Shown one piece after another: positions 9,316 to 17,022 of a DNA stretch of 64,000 nucleotides. The position numbers were made by a program, and so were the translations under genes. Source of the stretch: Niabella insulamsoli (lineage in GTDB: Bacteria; Bacteroidota; Bacteroidia; Chitinophagales; Chitinophagaceae); assembly GCF_039652435.2 (NCBI RefSeq), contig NZ_CP190246.1, positions 186,001 to 250,000 on the forward strand, read 5' to 3'. Under the pieces are notes generated by a model. It had not been told where the DNA came from, ran no database searches, and saw only the letters and a program-made list of their open reading frames with translations. Position 1 is the first letter of the stretch, and every line of letters begins with the position of its first letter.

Positions 9316-10248
9316 ATGGGAATTTCTGAGCGAAATTATGATTCAAGGCTTTCTTTCGGAAGTAAGATCAATCCACTTGTGGTGCTGATTGCCATCGCGA
9401 TGATCATATTTGTGGTATTGGCTTTTTTTAAAGCGCTCACCTATGTCAGGTTGCCCAAAGGAGCCGATGTAACCGGCATTTTTAATGAGAATGTATTGAG
9501 CTGGTTTGCGCTTTCCGGAGCAACGGCTGAAGCTTTTTCCAAGCCCTGGACGATTTTAACGTACGCGTTTGTGCACCTCAATATATGGCAACTTTTCGCC
9601 AGCCTGCTTTGGTTGTGGTGTTTTGGATATATCCTGGTAGATCTCACCGGCTTTAAAAAAATCATTCCGGTTTTTATCTATGGCGCGCTGGCGGGCGGCG
9701 TGGCTTTTATGGTGTCGAATGCGCTGATCCTGCCGCAGGCTGTGCAAAGCGCTCATTTTATGGGAAGCGGCGCGGCTATTCTTGCAGTTTGTACGGCGGC
9801 CACCACCATTTGCCCCAAGTATAAAATTTTCCCGATGCTCGGGGGCGGCATTTCGCTGTGGATTTTATCCGTGGTGTATCTGGTTATTGATATGGCTACG
9901 CTTCCACCCAGCCAGCCGGCGCTTTATATCGCTCATCTTTCCGGCGCGGTCGCAGGTTTTTTATTTATTTTTCTGTTGCGAAAAGGAATGGACGGAAGCG
10001 GTTGGATGAACAATTTTTATGATTGGCTTGTGAACTTGTTTAACCCGGAAAAGCCGAGCGAAAAAAGAACGAAGATCCGTTCAACGCTTTTTTATAATGC
10101 AACGAAAACACCCTTCTCAAAAACACCCAAACCCACCCAGCAAAAGCTGGATGAAATTCTTGACAAAATACATCAGTCGGGCTACGAACGCTTAACATCC
10201 GAAGAGAAAGAATTCTTAAAACGAATGAGCCACGACGACCATGAATAA
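9316..10248 (+). CDS. Divergent rhomboid-like membrane protein with C-terminal cytoplasmic tail
   Basis: The 310-residue protein keeps the rhomboid plan of six or more helices. It has a serine in HFMGSGAAILA (near 158) and a histidine in YIAHLSGAVAG (near 213). The first Gly of GxSG is Met, and the HxxxN pair of the first loop is replaced (YAFVHLNIWQLFASLLW has Gln and Ser where active rhomboids have His and Asn). Activity is therefore uncertain. Residues of about 245-310 form a hydrophilic tail whose last part (QQKLDEILDKIHQSGYERL) resembles the short helical domain attached to many Bacteroidota rhomboids (I recall DUF6576). It may be a partner or pseudoprotease for the upstream rhomboid. 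Confidence 0.85.
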   Translation: MGISERNYDSRLSFGSKINPLVVLIAIAMIIFVVLAFFKALTYVRLPKGADVTGIFNENVLSWFALSGATAEAFSKPWTILTYAFVHLNIWQLFASLLWLWCFGYILVDLTGFKKIIPVFIYGALAGGVAFMVSNALILPQAVQSAHFMGSGAAILAVCTAATTICPKYKIFPMLGGGISLWILSVVYLVIDMATLPPSQPALYIAHLSGAVAGFLFIFLLRKGMDGSGWMNNFYDWLVNLFNPEKPSEKRTKIRSTLFYNATKTPFSKTPKPTQQKLDEILDKIHQSGYERLTSEEKEFLKRMSHDDHE

Positions 10249-10320
10249 GGCTTGAAGTTTGCCTCTTTCCTTATGGATTTTTTAGATTAGTTCTCTATCT
10301 TTCCCGTAGCCAATTAAATC

Positions 10321-11439
10321 ATGGGAATATTTGCCAGAATAAGTAACCGGGTTTTATTTGTTGTAAACGCTGTCGTAGTGGCTGCGTTCCTGCTGGCCTG
10401 TCTCAACCCCTATATCAGCCCCGAAAATTGGCCGTTGTTCGCGCTGATCAGCCTTGCTTTTCCGTTTTTAGCGGTTTTGGTGATTGCCTTTTTAGTGTGG
10501 TGGCTTTTCGCGTTTCGCAAATGGGCGTTGTTATCTGCTATCGCACTCATACTGGGCAGCGGCCAGATTTTTAATTTTTTTGCCGTTTCTCTCAACAGTT
10601 CGTTCGAAGAGCAGCCGAAAGAAAAGGTTTTACGTGTTGCCACCTGGAATGTGGCCCGTTTCATCGAAATGGTAAAGAATAATAACATGGGTAGCCAAAC
10701 GCGCTATAAGATGCTAAAGCAAATCGGGCGCGCCAACGCTGATATTCTTTGCTTTCAGGAGTTTTCTTCTTCCATTAGCCCCGACTGGTATAACAATATC
10801 GTAGCGGTTGGAAAAGGATTAAAATATCCGTATCATTATTTTTCGCACGACGTAGACGGTGATAAGCTTTTTAACGGAAGTGTTATTTTCAGCCGGTTCC
10901 CGATTGTGGATACGGGCATGGTTCGTTTTCCACGGCCCAGCTTGCCCGATGCCCTGGTTTTTGCCGATATCAACGTCGATGGCAAGCTGGTGCGCGTGCA
11001 TACGGCGCATCTCCAGTCAAATCAGTTCAGGAAAGAAGACAGGTCGAAAATCGAGGAGCTTAAAGATGGAAAAGGCAACTGGATCAATAATGCGGGCCGT
11101 ATTTTGTCCAAACTTTCCGTGGCGATCAGGTACCGAAGTATCCAGGCAGACGTGGTAAAAACGGTAATCAGCAGCAGCCCCAACCCGGTGATTTTTTGCG
11201 GCGACCTGAATGATGTCCCCAATTCTTATACGTATCGAACGATTAAAGGCGATATGAGCGACGCTTTTCTGCGAAAAGGTTTTGGAATCGGGCGCACTTA
11301 TACTTCGCTCTCGCCCACGCTGCGCATTGATTATATCTTTGCCGATCACCATTTTGAAATACAGCAATGCAAGCGCATCACCACCCGCTATTCCGATCAT
11401 TACATGGTGGTGGCCGATCTTAAACTAGCTAATCGATAA
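10321..11439 (+). CDS. Membrane-anchored endonuclease/exonuclease/phosphatase family protein
   Basis: The 372-residue protein has three N-terminal hydrophobic helices (about 10-30, 38-62 and 68-90), followed by an EEP-fold domain (about 100-370). Visible EEP hallmarks are the VATWNVARF start, DILCFQEFSS (Mg-binding Glu), HTAHLQSNQF, the catalytic FCGDLNDVPNSYTY and the final YSDHYMVVADL. This family hydrolyses phosphodiester or phosphomonoester bonds in nucleic acids, lipids or inositol phosphates; the substrate here is unknown. A near-consensus -7 element (TATCTTTC) lies just upstream. The gene starts 72 bp after the second rhomboid and may belong to the same run. Confidence 0.88.
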   Translation: MGIFARISNRVLFVVNAVVVAAFLLACLNPYISPENWPLFALISLAFPFLAVLVIAFLVWWLFAFRKWALLSAIALILGSGQIFNFFAVSLNSSFEEQPKEKVLRVATWNVARFIEMVKNNNMGSQTRYKMLKQIGRANADILCFQEFSSSISPDWYNNIVAVGKGLKYPYHYFSHDVDGDKLFNGSVIFSRFPIVDTGMVRFPRPSLPDALVFADINVDGKLVRVHTAHLQSNQFRKEDRSKIEELKDGKGNWINNAGRILSKLSVAIRYRSIQADVVKTVISSSPNPVIFCGDLNDVPNSYTYRTIKGDMSDAFLRKGFGIGRTYTSLSPTLRIDYIFADHHFEIQQCKRITTRYSDHYMVVADLKLANR

Positions 11440-11543
11440 AACAGCCGATGTTAAAGAAGGTAAACAACGCTTCGTCGAAAAGCCGGCACCCGCGTTTGAT
11501 TTTTTGATGAATTTGCCGTCCTGTTTGAAAAATACAGGCCGTC

Positions 11544-12734
11544 ATGCGCACAATCTTTCTGTTTATTTTACTTTTTTTAATAGTTCAGCTCCTGCGGGCG
11601 CAAACCACTTTTCCGTCGCCCGGCGCGCAAACTATTTGTGGCACAACCGCTACTCCGTTGGCTGCAGTTTCGGCAACCGATGGCGTAACAATCAAGCCAT
11701 TCCTTCGCTTAGATGCTTCCTGTCTCGATCAGAATTTAGCTTCGTTTTCGCTCAACAGTCCGGCGGCTTTCCGCAGGCCCACCTTTTGTTACAATAATGG
11801 ATATTTCCCTGCGTCCGCGGATTACCCACTGGCGATTGCGAGAAATTCTACCGCCAACAGCGGCAGCTGCGCCGGAGGAAGGTCGAATGTGGTTGCCGAT
11901 TTTTCCACGGTGGACAAACGTCCGAGAGGGTTGACTTTTACCGTAAATGACGTTGATAATCCTTACGATTCCATTGAAGTCAGGGTATATAGCCAGGGAG
12001 CGCTGGTTAGCTACAATTTCGTTTTCGGGGAGCCTAATCCCGCCAACTCATTTGCCTGGTCTAAAAACACCAGTGGAACGGGTACTGTCGTACAGTTTAA
12101 CGGCGGCGCCAATGGCATCTGGGGCGAATCTTCGGCTTCTACCGACAATGCAAAGGGCGCCATTCACTTTTCGGTTGATCCTGCTCTATATGTAGACAGC
12201 GTGGTGCTCACGCATATTATCAGAAACGGAAGAAACGACATCAATGCTGCGGTATCTATAGGCGACTTTAAATGGATGTCGGTTCAGGCGCTTCCCGTAG
12301 TCTTTGGCCCGGTTGAAGCGCAGCTTGCTGGTGGCATATTGGTTGTAAACTGGCAAACCCTCTCAGAAAAAAATGTGGACCATTTCAATATTGAAATTTC
12401 TGAAAACGGCACTGATTTCAGCACCATTGGAACGGTAACCTCGAAGTCTGAAGCGGGTAATTCCGACCATATTTTAAATTATAATTTTTCCGCCGGCAGT
12501 AAACTGTCAGGCGCTAGCTTTTTGCTGATAATGTTATTGACAGGGGCGTGGGCACTTGCCCGGAAAAAGAAAATCGCTTTTGTCGCTGTTTTGGTCGTGG
12601 CTATGGGCCTGTCGTGTAGTAAATCGGGAGGCGACATCGATGCGGATCTTAGCCGGATTTATGTAAGGATAGCTCAGGTGGATGGGGATGGGTCGAAAAC
12701 GTTTTCGAAAGTTGTGAAAGCCGTTAAGCAGTAA
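11544..12734 (+). CDS. Secreted protein with split fn3-like/transmembrane C-terminal module
   Basis: The 396-residue protein has a signal peptide (MRTIFLFILLFLIVQLLRAQ). Its N-terminal domain (about 21-245) is of unknown family, with five scattered cysteines and Asn/Ser-rich strands. From residue 249 the sequence follows the common Bacteroidota fn3-like module (LPVVFG, VNWQTLSEKNVDHFNIE). Before its final strands it is interrupted by a transmembrane helix (about 324-339), RKKK (340-343), a second helix (344-357) and Cys358. The 39-residue tail resumes the fn3 pattern with YVRIAQVDGDGSKTFSKVV. The same arrangement occurs in the two beta-helix proteins at 19543-23084. I infer a surface-sorting or anchoring module; the passenger function is unknown. 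Confidence 0.8.
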   Translation: MRTIFLFILLFLIVQLLRAQTTFPSPGAQTICGTTATPLAAVSATDGVTIKPFLRLDASCLDQNLASFSLNSPAAFRRPTFCYNNGYFPASADYPLAIARNSTANSGSCAGGRSNVVADFSTVDKRPRGLTFTVNDVDNPYDSIEVRVYSQGALVSYNFVFGEPNPANSFAWSKNTSGTGTVVQFNGGANGIWGESSASTDNAKGAIHFSVDPALYVDSVVLTHIIRNGRNDINAAVSIGDFKWMSVQALPVVFGPVEAQLAGGILVVNWQTLSEKNVDHFNIEISENGTDFSTIGTVTSKSEAGNSDHILNYNFSAGSKLSGASFLLIMLLTGAWALARKKKIAFVAVLVVAMGLSCSKSGGDIDADLSRIYVRIAQVDGDGSKTFSKVVKAVKQ

Positions 12735-12762
12735 AACATTGAAAATTCGATAACAACAAGAA

Positions 12763-12785
12763 GCCGGGTGATGCCCGGTTTTTTT
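12763..12785 (+). terminator. Rho-independent terminator after the 11544 gene
   Basis: The stem CCGGG/CCCGG (12764-12768 and 12774-12778) with a five-base loop is followed by seven T. It lies between the stop at 12734 and the cysS promoter. Confidence 0.8.
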
Positions 12786-12803
12786 ATTGCATGCGATATC
12801 CGT

Positions 12804-12811
12804 TATTTTTG
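12804..12811 (+). promoter_or_regulatory. -7 promoter element for cysS
   Basis: TATTTTTG matches TAnnTTTG and lies 21 bases before the ATG at 12833, directly after the terminator of the preceding gene. Confidence 0.45.
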
Positions 12812-12832
12812 TAGATAATTATTTTTTTAGTG

Positions 12833-14335
12833 ATGCGTGAGTTAAAAGTATATAATTCTCTTTCCAGGGAAAAGGAGGTTTTTGAACCCGTTACGCCGGG
12901 ATATGTGGGTATGTATGTTTGCGGGCCTACTGTTAGTGGCGAAAGTCATTTGGGGCATGCGAGGCCTTATGTAACATTTGATGTATTATACAGGTACTTA
13001 ACCCATTTGGGCTATAAAGTGCGCTATGTGCGTAACATTACCGATGCGGGCCATTTTGAAGAAGAGGGTCGCCAGGCGGAAGATAAAATTTCGAGCAAGG
13101 CAGTATTGGAAAAGCTTGAGCCCATGGAGTTGGTTCAGAAATACACGAATTTGTTCCATTGGGCCATGTTGCAATTCAACAATATTCCACCTTCGATAGA
13201 ACCAACCGCTACCGGCCATATTGTGGAGCAGATCGAAATGATCAAAAAGCTGATCGCTGACGGATACGCGTATGAAAAAAATGGATCCGTGTATTTTGAT
13301 GTGAAAAAATATGCCGCCAATTACGATTATGGGAAACTGAGCGGTAGAAAAATTGAAGACTTGCTTGAAAATACAAGAGAACTGGAAGGGCAGGGTGAAA
13401 AAAACAATCCGGCTGATTTTGCTTTATGGAAAGCGGCGCCTCCCCAGCATATTATGCGCTGGCAAAGCCCTTGGGGCGAAGGTTTTCCCGGATGGCATAT
13501 CGAATGCTCGGCTATGGCTACCAAATATTTAGGCAAGCAGTTTGATATTCACGGTGGCGGCATGGATTTAATGTTTCCGCATCACGAGAGTGAAATTGCG
13601 CAAAGCACCATCTGCAACCATACGGCGCCCGTAAAATACTGGATGCATAATAATATGATTACCATCAACGGCCGGAAGATGGGCAAAAGCTATAACAATG
13701 TGATTAAACTTACCGAGCTCTTTAGCGGCGATCACCCATTGTTAAGCCAGGCTTTCCATCCGATGGTAATCCGGTTCTTTATTCTGCAAAGCCAGTACAG
13801 AAGCACGCTCGATTTTAGCAACGAAGCATTGCAGGCTTCAGAGAAAGGGTTGAAAAGACTGTGGGATGCGTACGAAAACCTGATCAAACTGCAGGCGCGC
13901 GAAAAGGAGTTGGCGGCAACAGCTACAGATAAGGAATTGGATGAAAAAGTGAGCCAACTTGTTGACGAGTTTGACGAGTTTATGAACGATGATATCAATA
14001 CCGCAAAAGTGCTCGCTAATATGTTTGAGCTGGCGCCGGTTATTAATGGCATTAAAGATAATACGGTTGATATTTCTGCTTTATCGGCCAATACCTTTAA
14101 AAAATTGCAAAGCCAATTCAAGGTTTTCCTGGAAGATATTTTTGGATTGAAGGGCGTTTCGGCCGTTGACAACGAAAAGCTAAAAGACGTAATGCAGGTG
14201 CTTATTGACATCCGCAAAGAAGCGCGCAACCGGAAGGATTTTGTGACTTCGGATGCTATTCGCAACCAGTTGGCCCGTATTGGCATTTCGCTGAAGGACG
14301 AAAAAGACGGGAGCGTTAATTGGAATCTGGATTAA
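12833..14335 (+). CDS. cysS: Cysteinyl-tRNA synthetase
   Basis: This class I aminoacyl-tRNA synthetase of about 500 residues charges tRNA-Cys. It shows YVCGPTVSG with a zinc-binding Cys, the HIGH motif as SHLGHARPYVTFDVL, and zinc ligands in WHIECSAMA and MFPHHESEIAQS. The KMSKS motif is GRKMGKSYNN near residue 283. The C-terminal anticodon-binding part ends with the family-typical IRNQLARIGISLKD. A GTG at 12830 directly precedes ATG 12833; I prefer the ATG. It is transcribed alone between a terminator and the ABC permease gene. Confidence 0.96.
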   Translation: MRELKVYNSLSREKEVFEPVTPGYVGMYVCGPTVSGESHLGHARPYVTFDVLYRYLTHLGYKVRYVRNITDAGHFEEEGRQAEDKISSKAVLEKLEPMELVQKYTNLFHWAMLQFNNIPPSIEPTATGHIVEQIEMIKKLIADGYAYEKNGSVYFDVKKYAANYDYGKLSGRKIEDLLENTRELEGQGEKNNPADFALWKAAPPQHIMRWQSPWGEGFPGWHIECSAMATKYLGKQFDIHGGGMDLMFPHHESEIAQSTICNHTAPVKYWMHNNMITINGRKMGKSYNNVIKLTELFSGDHPLLSQAFHPMVIRFFILQSQYRSTLDFSNEALQASEKGLKRLWDAYENLIKLQAREKELAATATDKELDEKVSQLVDEFDEFMNDDINTAKVLANMFELAPVINGIKDNTVDISALSANTFKKLQSQFKVFLEDIFGLKGVSAVDNEKLKDVMQVLIDIRKEARNRKDFVTSDAIRNQLARIGISLKDEKDGSVNWNLD

Positions 14336-14395
14336 CAACCGGTTCGCGATAAACCATATTCGATAAACTAATACCCATCATCCATTAACCATCAA

Positions 14396-15685
14396 TTGTC
14401 AATTATCTACAAACTTTGGGCGACTATAAAAAAGGACTGGCGTATTCTTACGCGCGACAAGGTAGGGCTAACCCTGATGTTTGTTATGCCGATCATTTTG
14501 GCGATCGTTATTACCACGGTGCAAAACAGCACTTTCGATTTGGTGAATAATAAACAGATCCCGCTTCTGTTATTAAATAAAGACACAGGGCCGGCCGGCA
14601 AGGAGCTGGAATCCGCGCTGCAAAATGGCGGCATGTTTATCTTAAAAAAGGTCTCAAAAAACACCAGCGAAACAAGCCTGAAACAAAGCGTACAGGAAAA
14701 AGATGCGCTGCTGGCAGTAGTGATACCCGCAAACTATTCTACCGAGGTAATGCTCAAAGCGGAATCAGTTGCCGGGCGGGCTTTACAGGCAATTGCCATT
14801 GATGATACCGCCACCACCGATGCGGCCGTATCGACGCCCGTTGCATTATATTATCATCCTATTCTGCAAAGTTCTTTCCGGCAGGGCATTGACGGCGCTT
14901 TAAACAGTGTGCTTCAGATTGTGCAAAGTAAATATATCGTGCGGCAATTGTATGGCGCCATCAACGATTCGTCAAGTATACCTGACAATCTGGAACAAGA
15001 AATTCTGACCAACCAAACGCCCATACAGCAGCAGGCGGTGTCGCGCGAGGGGGATTTTGTGATTGTAAATGCGACCCAACATAATATTCCGGCCTGGACG
15101 GTTTTCGCGATGTTTTTTATCGTGATTTCCCTGGGCGCCAGCATCGTGCGCGAAAAGAACAGCGGTAGTTTTATGCGTTTGAAGACAATGCCTACTTCGC
15201 TTACTTTGGCTTTTATCTCCAAACAAATTACTTATGTGTCGATAACAATTGTGCAAGCGATGGTTATCTTTTCGATCGGGAAATGGATTTTCCCGCATAT
15301 TGGCCTTCCCGGCCTCGATTTTCCCAGTGATAAACTAAGCCTTTTGTTGGTCGTAATGCTTTGCGGATGGTGTGCCGCCAGTTTTGCTATCATGATTGGC
15401 GTTTTTGCAAAAACCCAGGAGCAGAGTAATGGCATCGGCGCGGTGGTGATCGTATTATTTGCAGCGATAGGCGGACTGCTGGTACCGGCTTTTGCGATGC
15501 CGGGATCGATGCAGACTATTATGCGCATTTCGCCGTTGCACTGGTGCCTTGAGGCTTTTTATGGCCTTTTCCTCGAAGGCGGGCAGTTCAAAGATATTAT
15601 TAAAGTACTGCTGCCTACCATCACGATGATTATTTTGTTTCAATTAATAGCCCTTTTCGGTATGAAGCGCAAGCGCATGATTTAA
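14396..15685 (+). CDS. ABC-2 type transporter permease without neighbouring ATPase
   Basis: The 429-residue protein begins with a cytoplasmic segment (LWATIKKDWRILTRDKVG), then one helix, a large extracytoplasmic domain of about 210 residues, and five helices (about 240-425), as in the DrrB/YhhJ-like ABC-2 permeases. VREKNSGSFMRLKTMP is the conserved cytoplasmic loop after the first core helix. Such permeases work with an ABC ATPase in drug, lipid or polysaccharide export, but none is encoded next to it here. The start is probably TTG at 14396; the next Met (near residue 28) would remove the usual N-terminal amphipathic part. Confidence 0.85.
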   Translation: MSIIYKLWATIKKDWRILTRDKVGLTLMFVMPIILAIVITTVQNSTFDLVNNKQIPLLLLNKDTGPAGKELESALQNGGMFILKKVSKNTSETSLKQSVQEKDALLAVVIPANYSTEVMLKAESVAGRALQAIAIDDTATTDAAVSTPVALYYHPILQSSFRQGIDGALNSVLQIVQSKYIVRQLYGAINDSSSIPDNLEQEILTNQTPIQQQAVSREGDFVIVNATQHNIPAWTVFAMFFIVISLGASIVREKNSGSFMRLKTMPTSLTLAFISKQITYVSITIVQAMVIFSIGKWIFPHIGLPGLDFPSDKLSLLLVVMLCGWCAASFAIMIGVFAKTQEQSNGIGAVVIVLFAAIGGLLVPAFAMPGSMQTIMRISPLHWCLEAFYGLFLEGGQFKDIIKVLLPTITMIILFQLIALFGMKRKRMI

Positions 15686-15705
15686 AAGGCTGTTGTTTTC
15701 AGGGC

Positions 15706-15732
15706 AAAAAAAACCCCCGAATTTTTCGGGGG
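15706..15732 (-). terminator. Rho-independent terminator for the 16424-15741 lipoprotein gene
   Basis: CCCCCGAA (15714-15721) pairs with TTCGGGGG (15725-15732) around a TTT loop. On the minus strand the stem is followed by a run of eight T. The convergent permease gene may also use the stem, but it lacks a U-run in that direction. Confidence 0.85.
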
Positions 15733-15740
15733 CCGTATCT

Positions 15741-16424
15741 TTAGATGGTCCATTGGTCATGTACGATACCGACCAGGTAATAAGTGCCATTTACTTCTTT
15801 GAATACAAGTCTTACCGACTTCCAATCCATACCTCCATTTTTCTTTGAGCCTGAAAAATAGCTTTCGGTAAAGTCGCCGTTGCCATACGCGCTTTTCAAA
15901 TTATTGATCGAATTGCCGGTTTTGATAAACTCATTAATATCAAATTTTTCCGGGTTCACAAAGTTGGCGTCATATACAAACTTTTTAAAGTACTCTGACG
16001 GCGTCAGTTGAATGGGGTCGCCGCTGCCATCATAGCTCCCCCAGGTTACCACTTTACCTTTGTTGGCTGTTACCAGTTTACGATAAGCTTCTCTCGAGAA
16101 CTTTTTATCCTCAGGCTGAATAGTAGCATAAGGGGAAAACCGCACGCCTTCTTCCGGATGAATGAATGAATCCAGTTTTGCGTAGTTTTTCTGTTTGAAA
16201 ATAGTAAGGACCTCTTTGGTGAGTCCCGCCAGCACACTGTCTTTGCTGGCGCTGATGCGAATAGAATCTGCCCGGGTTACAGCGTTTAAAGAATCTGCCA
16301 GCTCGCCCAGGCTAACGTTTGTAGAATCTTCTACCGGTTGATTATTGCCATTTTTGTTACATCCGTTTTTACATCCCACAATCAGCACGCCGCTCAATAT
16401 CAGCAGAATCACATATTTTTTCAT
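15741..16424 (-). CDS. Lipoprotein of unknown function
   Basis: The start MKKYVILLILSG at 16424 gives a clean lipoprotein signal ending LIVGC, with Cys at 18 followed by KNGCNKNGNN; an upstream extension would bury this signal. The mature part of about 210 residues is soluble, with a helix-rich first half (SLGELADSLNAVTRADSIRIS) and a C-terminal half containing KSVRLVFKEVNGTYYLVGIVHDQW, an ending like that of NTF2/SnoaL-type folds. I cannot assign a function. It is convergent with the permease gene and 68 bp downstream of the DUF3127 gene, so the two may share a transcript. Confidence 0.82.
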   Translation of the reverse strand: MKKYVILLILSGVLIVGCKNGCNKNGNNQPVEDSTNVSLGELADSLNAVTRADSIRISASKDSVLAGLTKEVLTIFKQKNYAKLDSFIHPEEGVRFSPYATIQPEDKKFSREAYRKLVTANKGKVVTWGSYDGSGDPIQLTPSEYFKKFVYDANFVNPEKFDINEFIKTGNSINNLKSAYGNGDFTESYFSGSKKNGGMDWKSVRLVFKEVNGTYYLVGIVHDQWTI

Positions 16425-16492
16425 ACAAATGGTTTTCTTAGAGATAAAGTTAAAAAGCAAAGGCTTATAATAATTATAACAAAGGCTTAAAA

Positions 16493-16846
16493 CTAAAAGG
16501 GCAAATCATCTTTCGTGTCGTCGTAAGAGACATCGGGCGGCATTTCGTCTGTATAGCTCGATCCGCCTGCGTTGGAAGCGCCCGCTTTTTCTACTTTCCA
16601 GGCTTTTACGTCGGTGTACCAGCGGCCATTAAATTCGCGGCTCTCCACATCGAAGGAAATATTAAGCATATTGCCGGTTTGCAACACCTGCTCATTGATC
16701 TTATCTCCCCAGATTGAAATACACACTTTTTTGGGATACTGGCCTCCTGTTTCAACAATAATATCCTGCTTGCGCCACTCATTTCCTGTTTTTCCCGTAC
16801 CTCTTTGCAATGGAAGTACCTGTACTAATTTTGCTGTTAATTCCAT
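16493..16846 (-). CDS. DUF3127 OB-fold protein with SSB-like tail
   Basis: The 117-residue product matches the Bacteroidota DUF3127 family: MELTAKLVQVLPLQRGTGK, then a QDIIVETGGQYPKKVCISIWGDK strand pair, and a YTDVKAWKVEK ending to the OB-like core. After a Gly/Ser/Ala-rich linker the protein ends in an acidic tip, DDTKDDLPF. This resembles the DDDIPF tip that single-strand DNA-binding proteins use to recruit partners. A role in single-stranded DNA binding is therefore likely but inferred. Confidence 0.85.
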   Translation of the reverse strand: MELTAKLVQVLPLQRGTGKTGNEWRKQDIIVETGGQYPKKVCISIWGDKINEQVLQTGNMLNISFDVESREFNGRWYTDVKAWKVEKAGASNAGGSSYTDEMPPDVSYDDTKDDLPF

Positions 16847-16863
16847 ATAAATTTTATTGGCTA

Positions 16864-16871
16864 CAAAGATA
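16864..16871 (-). promoter_or_regulatory. -7 promoter element for the DUF3127 gene
   Basis: On the minus strand the sequence reads TATCTTTG, an exact TAnnTTTG match, 17 bases before the ATG at 16846. Confidence 0.45.
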
Positions 16872-16999
16872 AAGGCAATAGCAATAGCCTTCAGATATGA
16901 TTTCTTTTAGATCAAAATCAGATCCTATCGTACCTCCGCCCCTGCGGCCTTTCGTGCGAAAATGAAAAACTGAATAGGCTGCTTTCATTTGTGGATCGC

Positions 17000-17007
17000 T
17001 ATTTTTG
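17000..17007 (+). promoter_or_regulatory. -7 promoter element for the S9 peptidase gene
   Basis: TATTTTTG matches TAnnTTTG and ends 15 bases before the ATG at 17023. Confidence 0.45.
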
Positions 17008-17022
17008 TAAAAATCCAAAATC

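Noticed and set aside
8606..12734. Rhomboids plus the 11544 gene as a rhombosortase/GlyGly-CTERM pair
   Set aside because: The helix of the split module lacks the GlyGly signature and is followed by a second helix, and the genes are separated by an EEP gene; kept only as a weak idea in the rhomboid finding.
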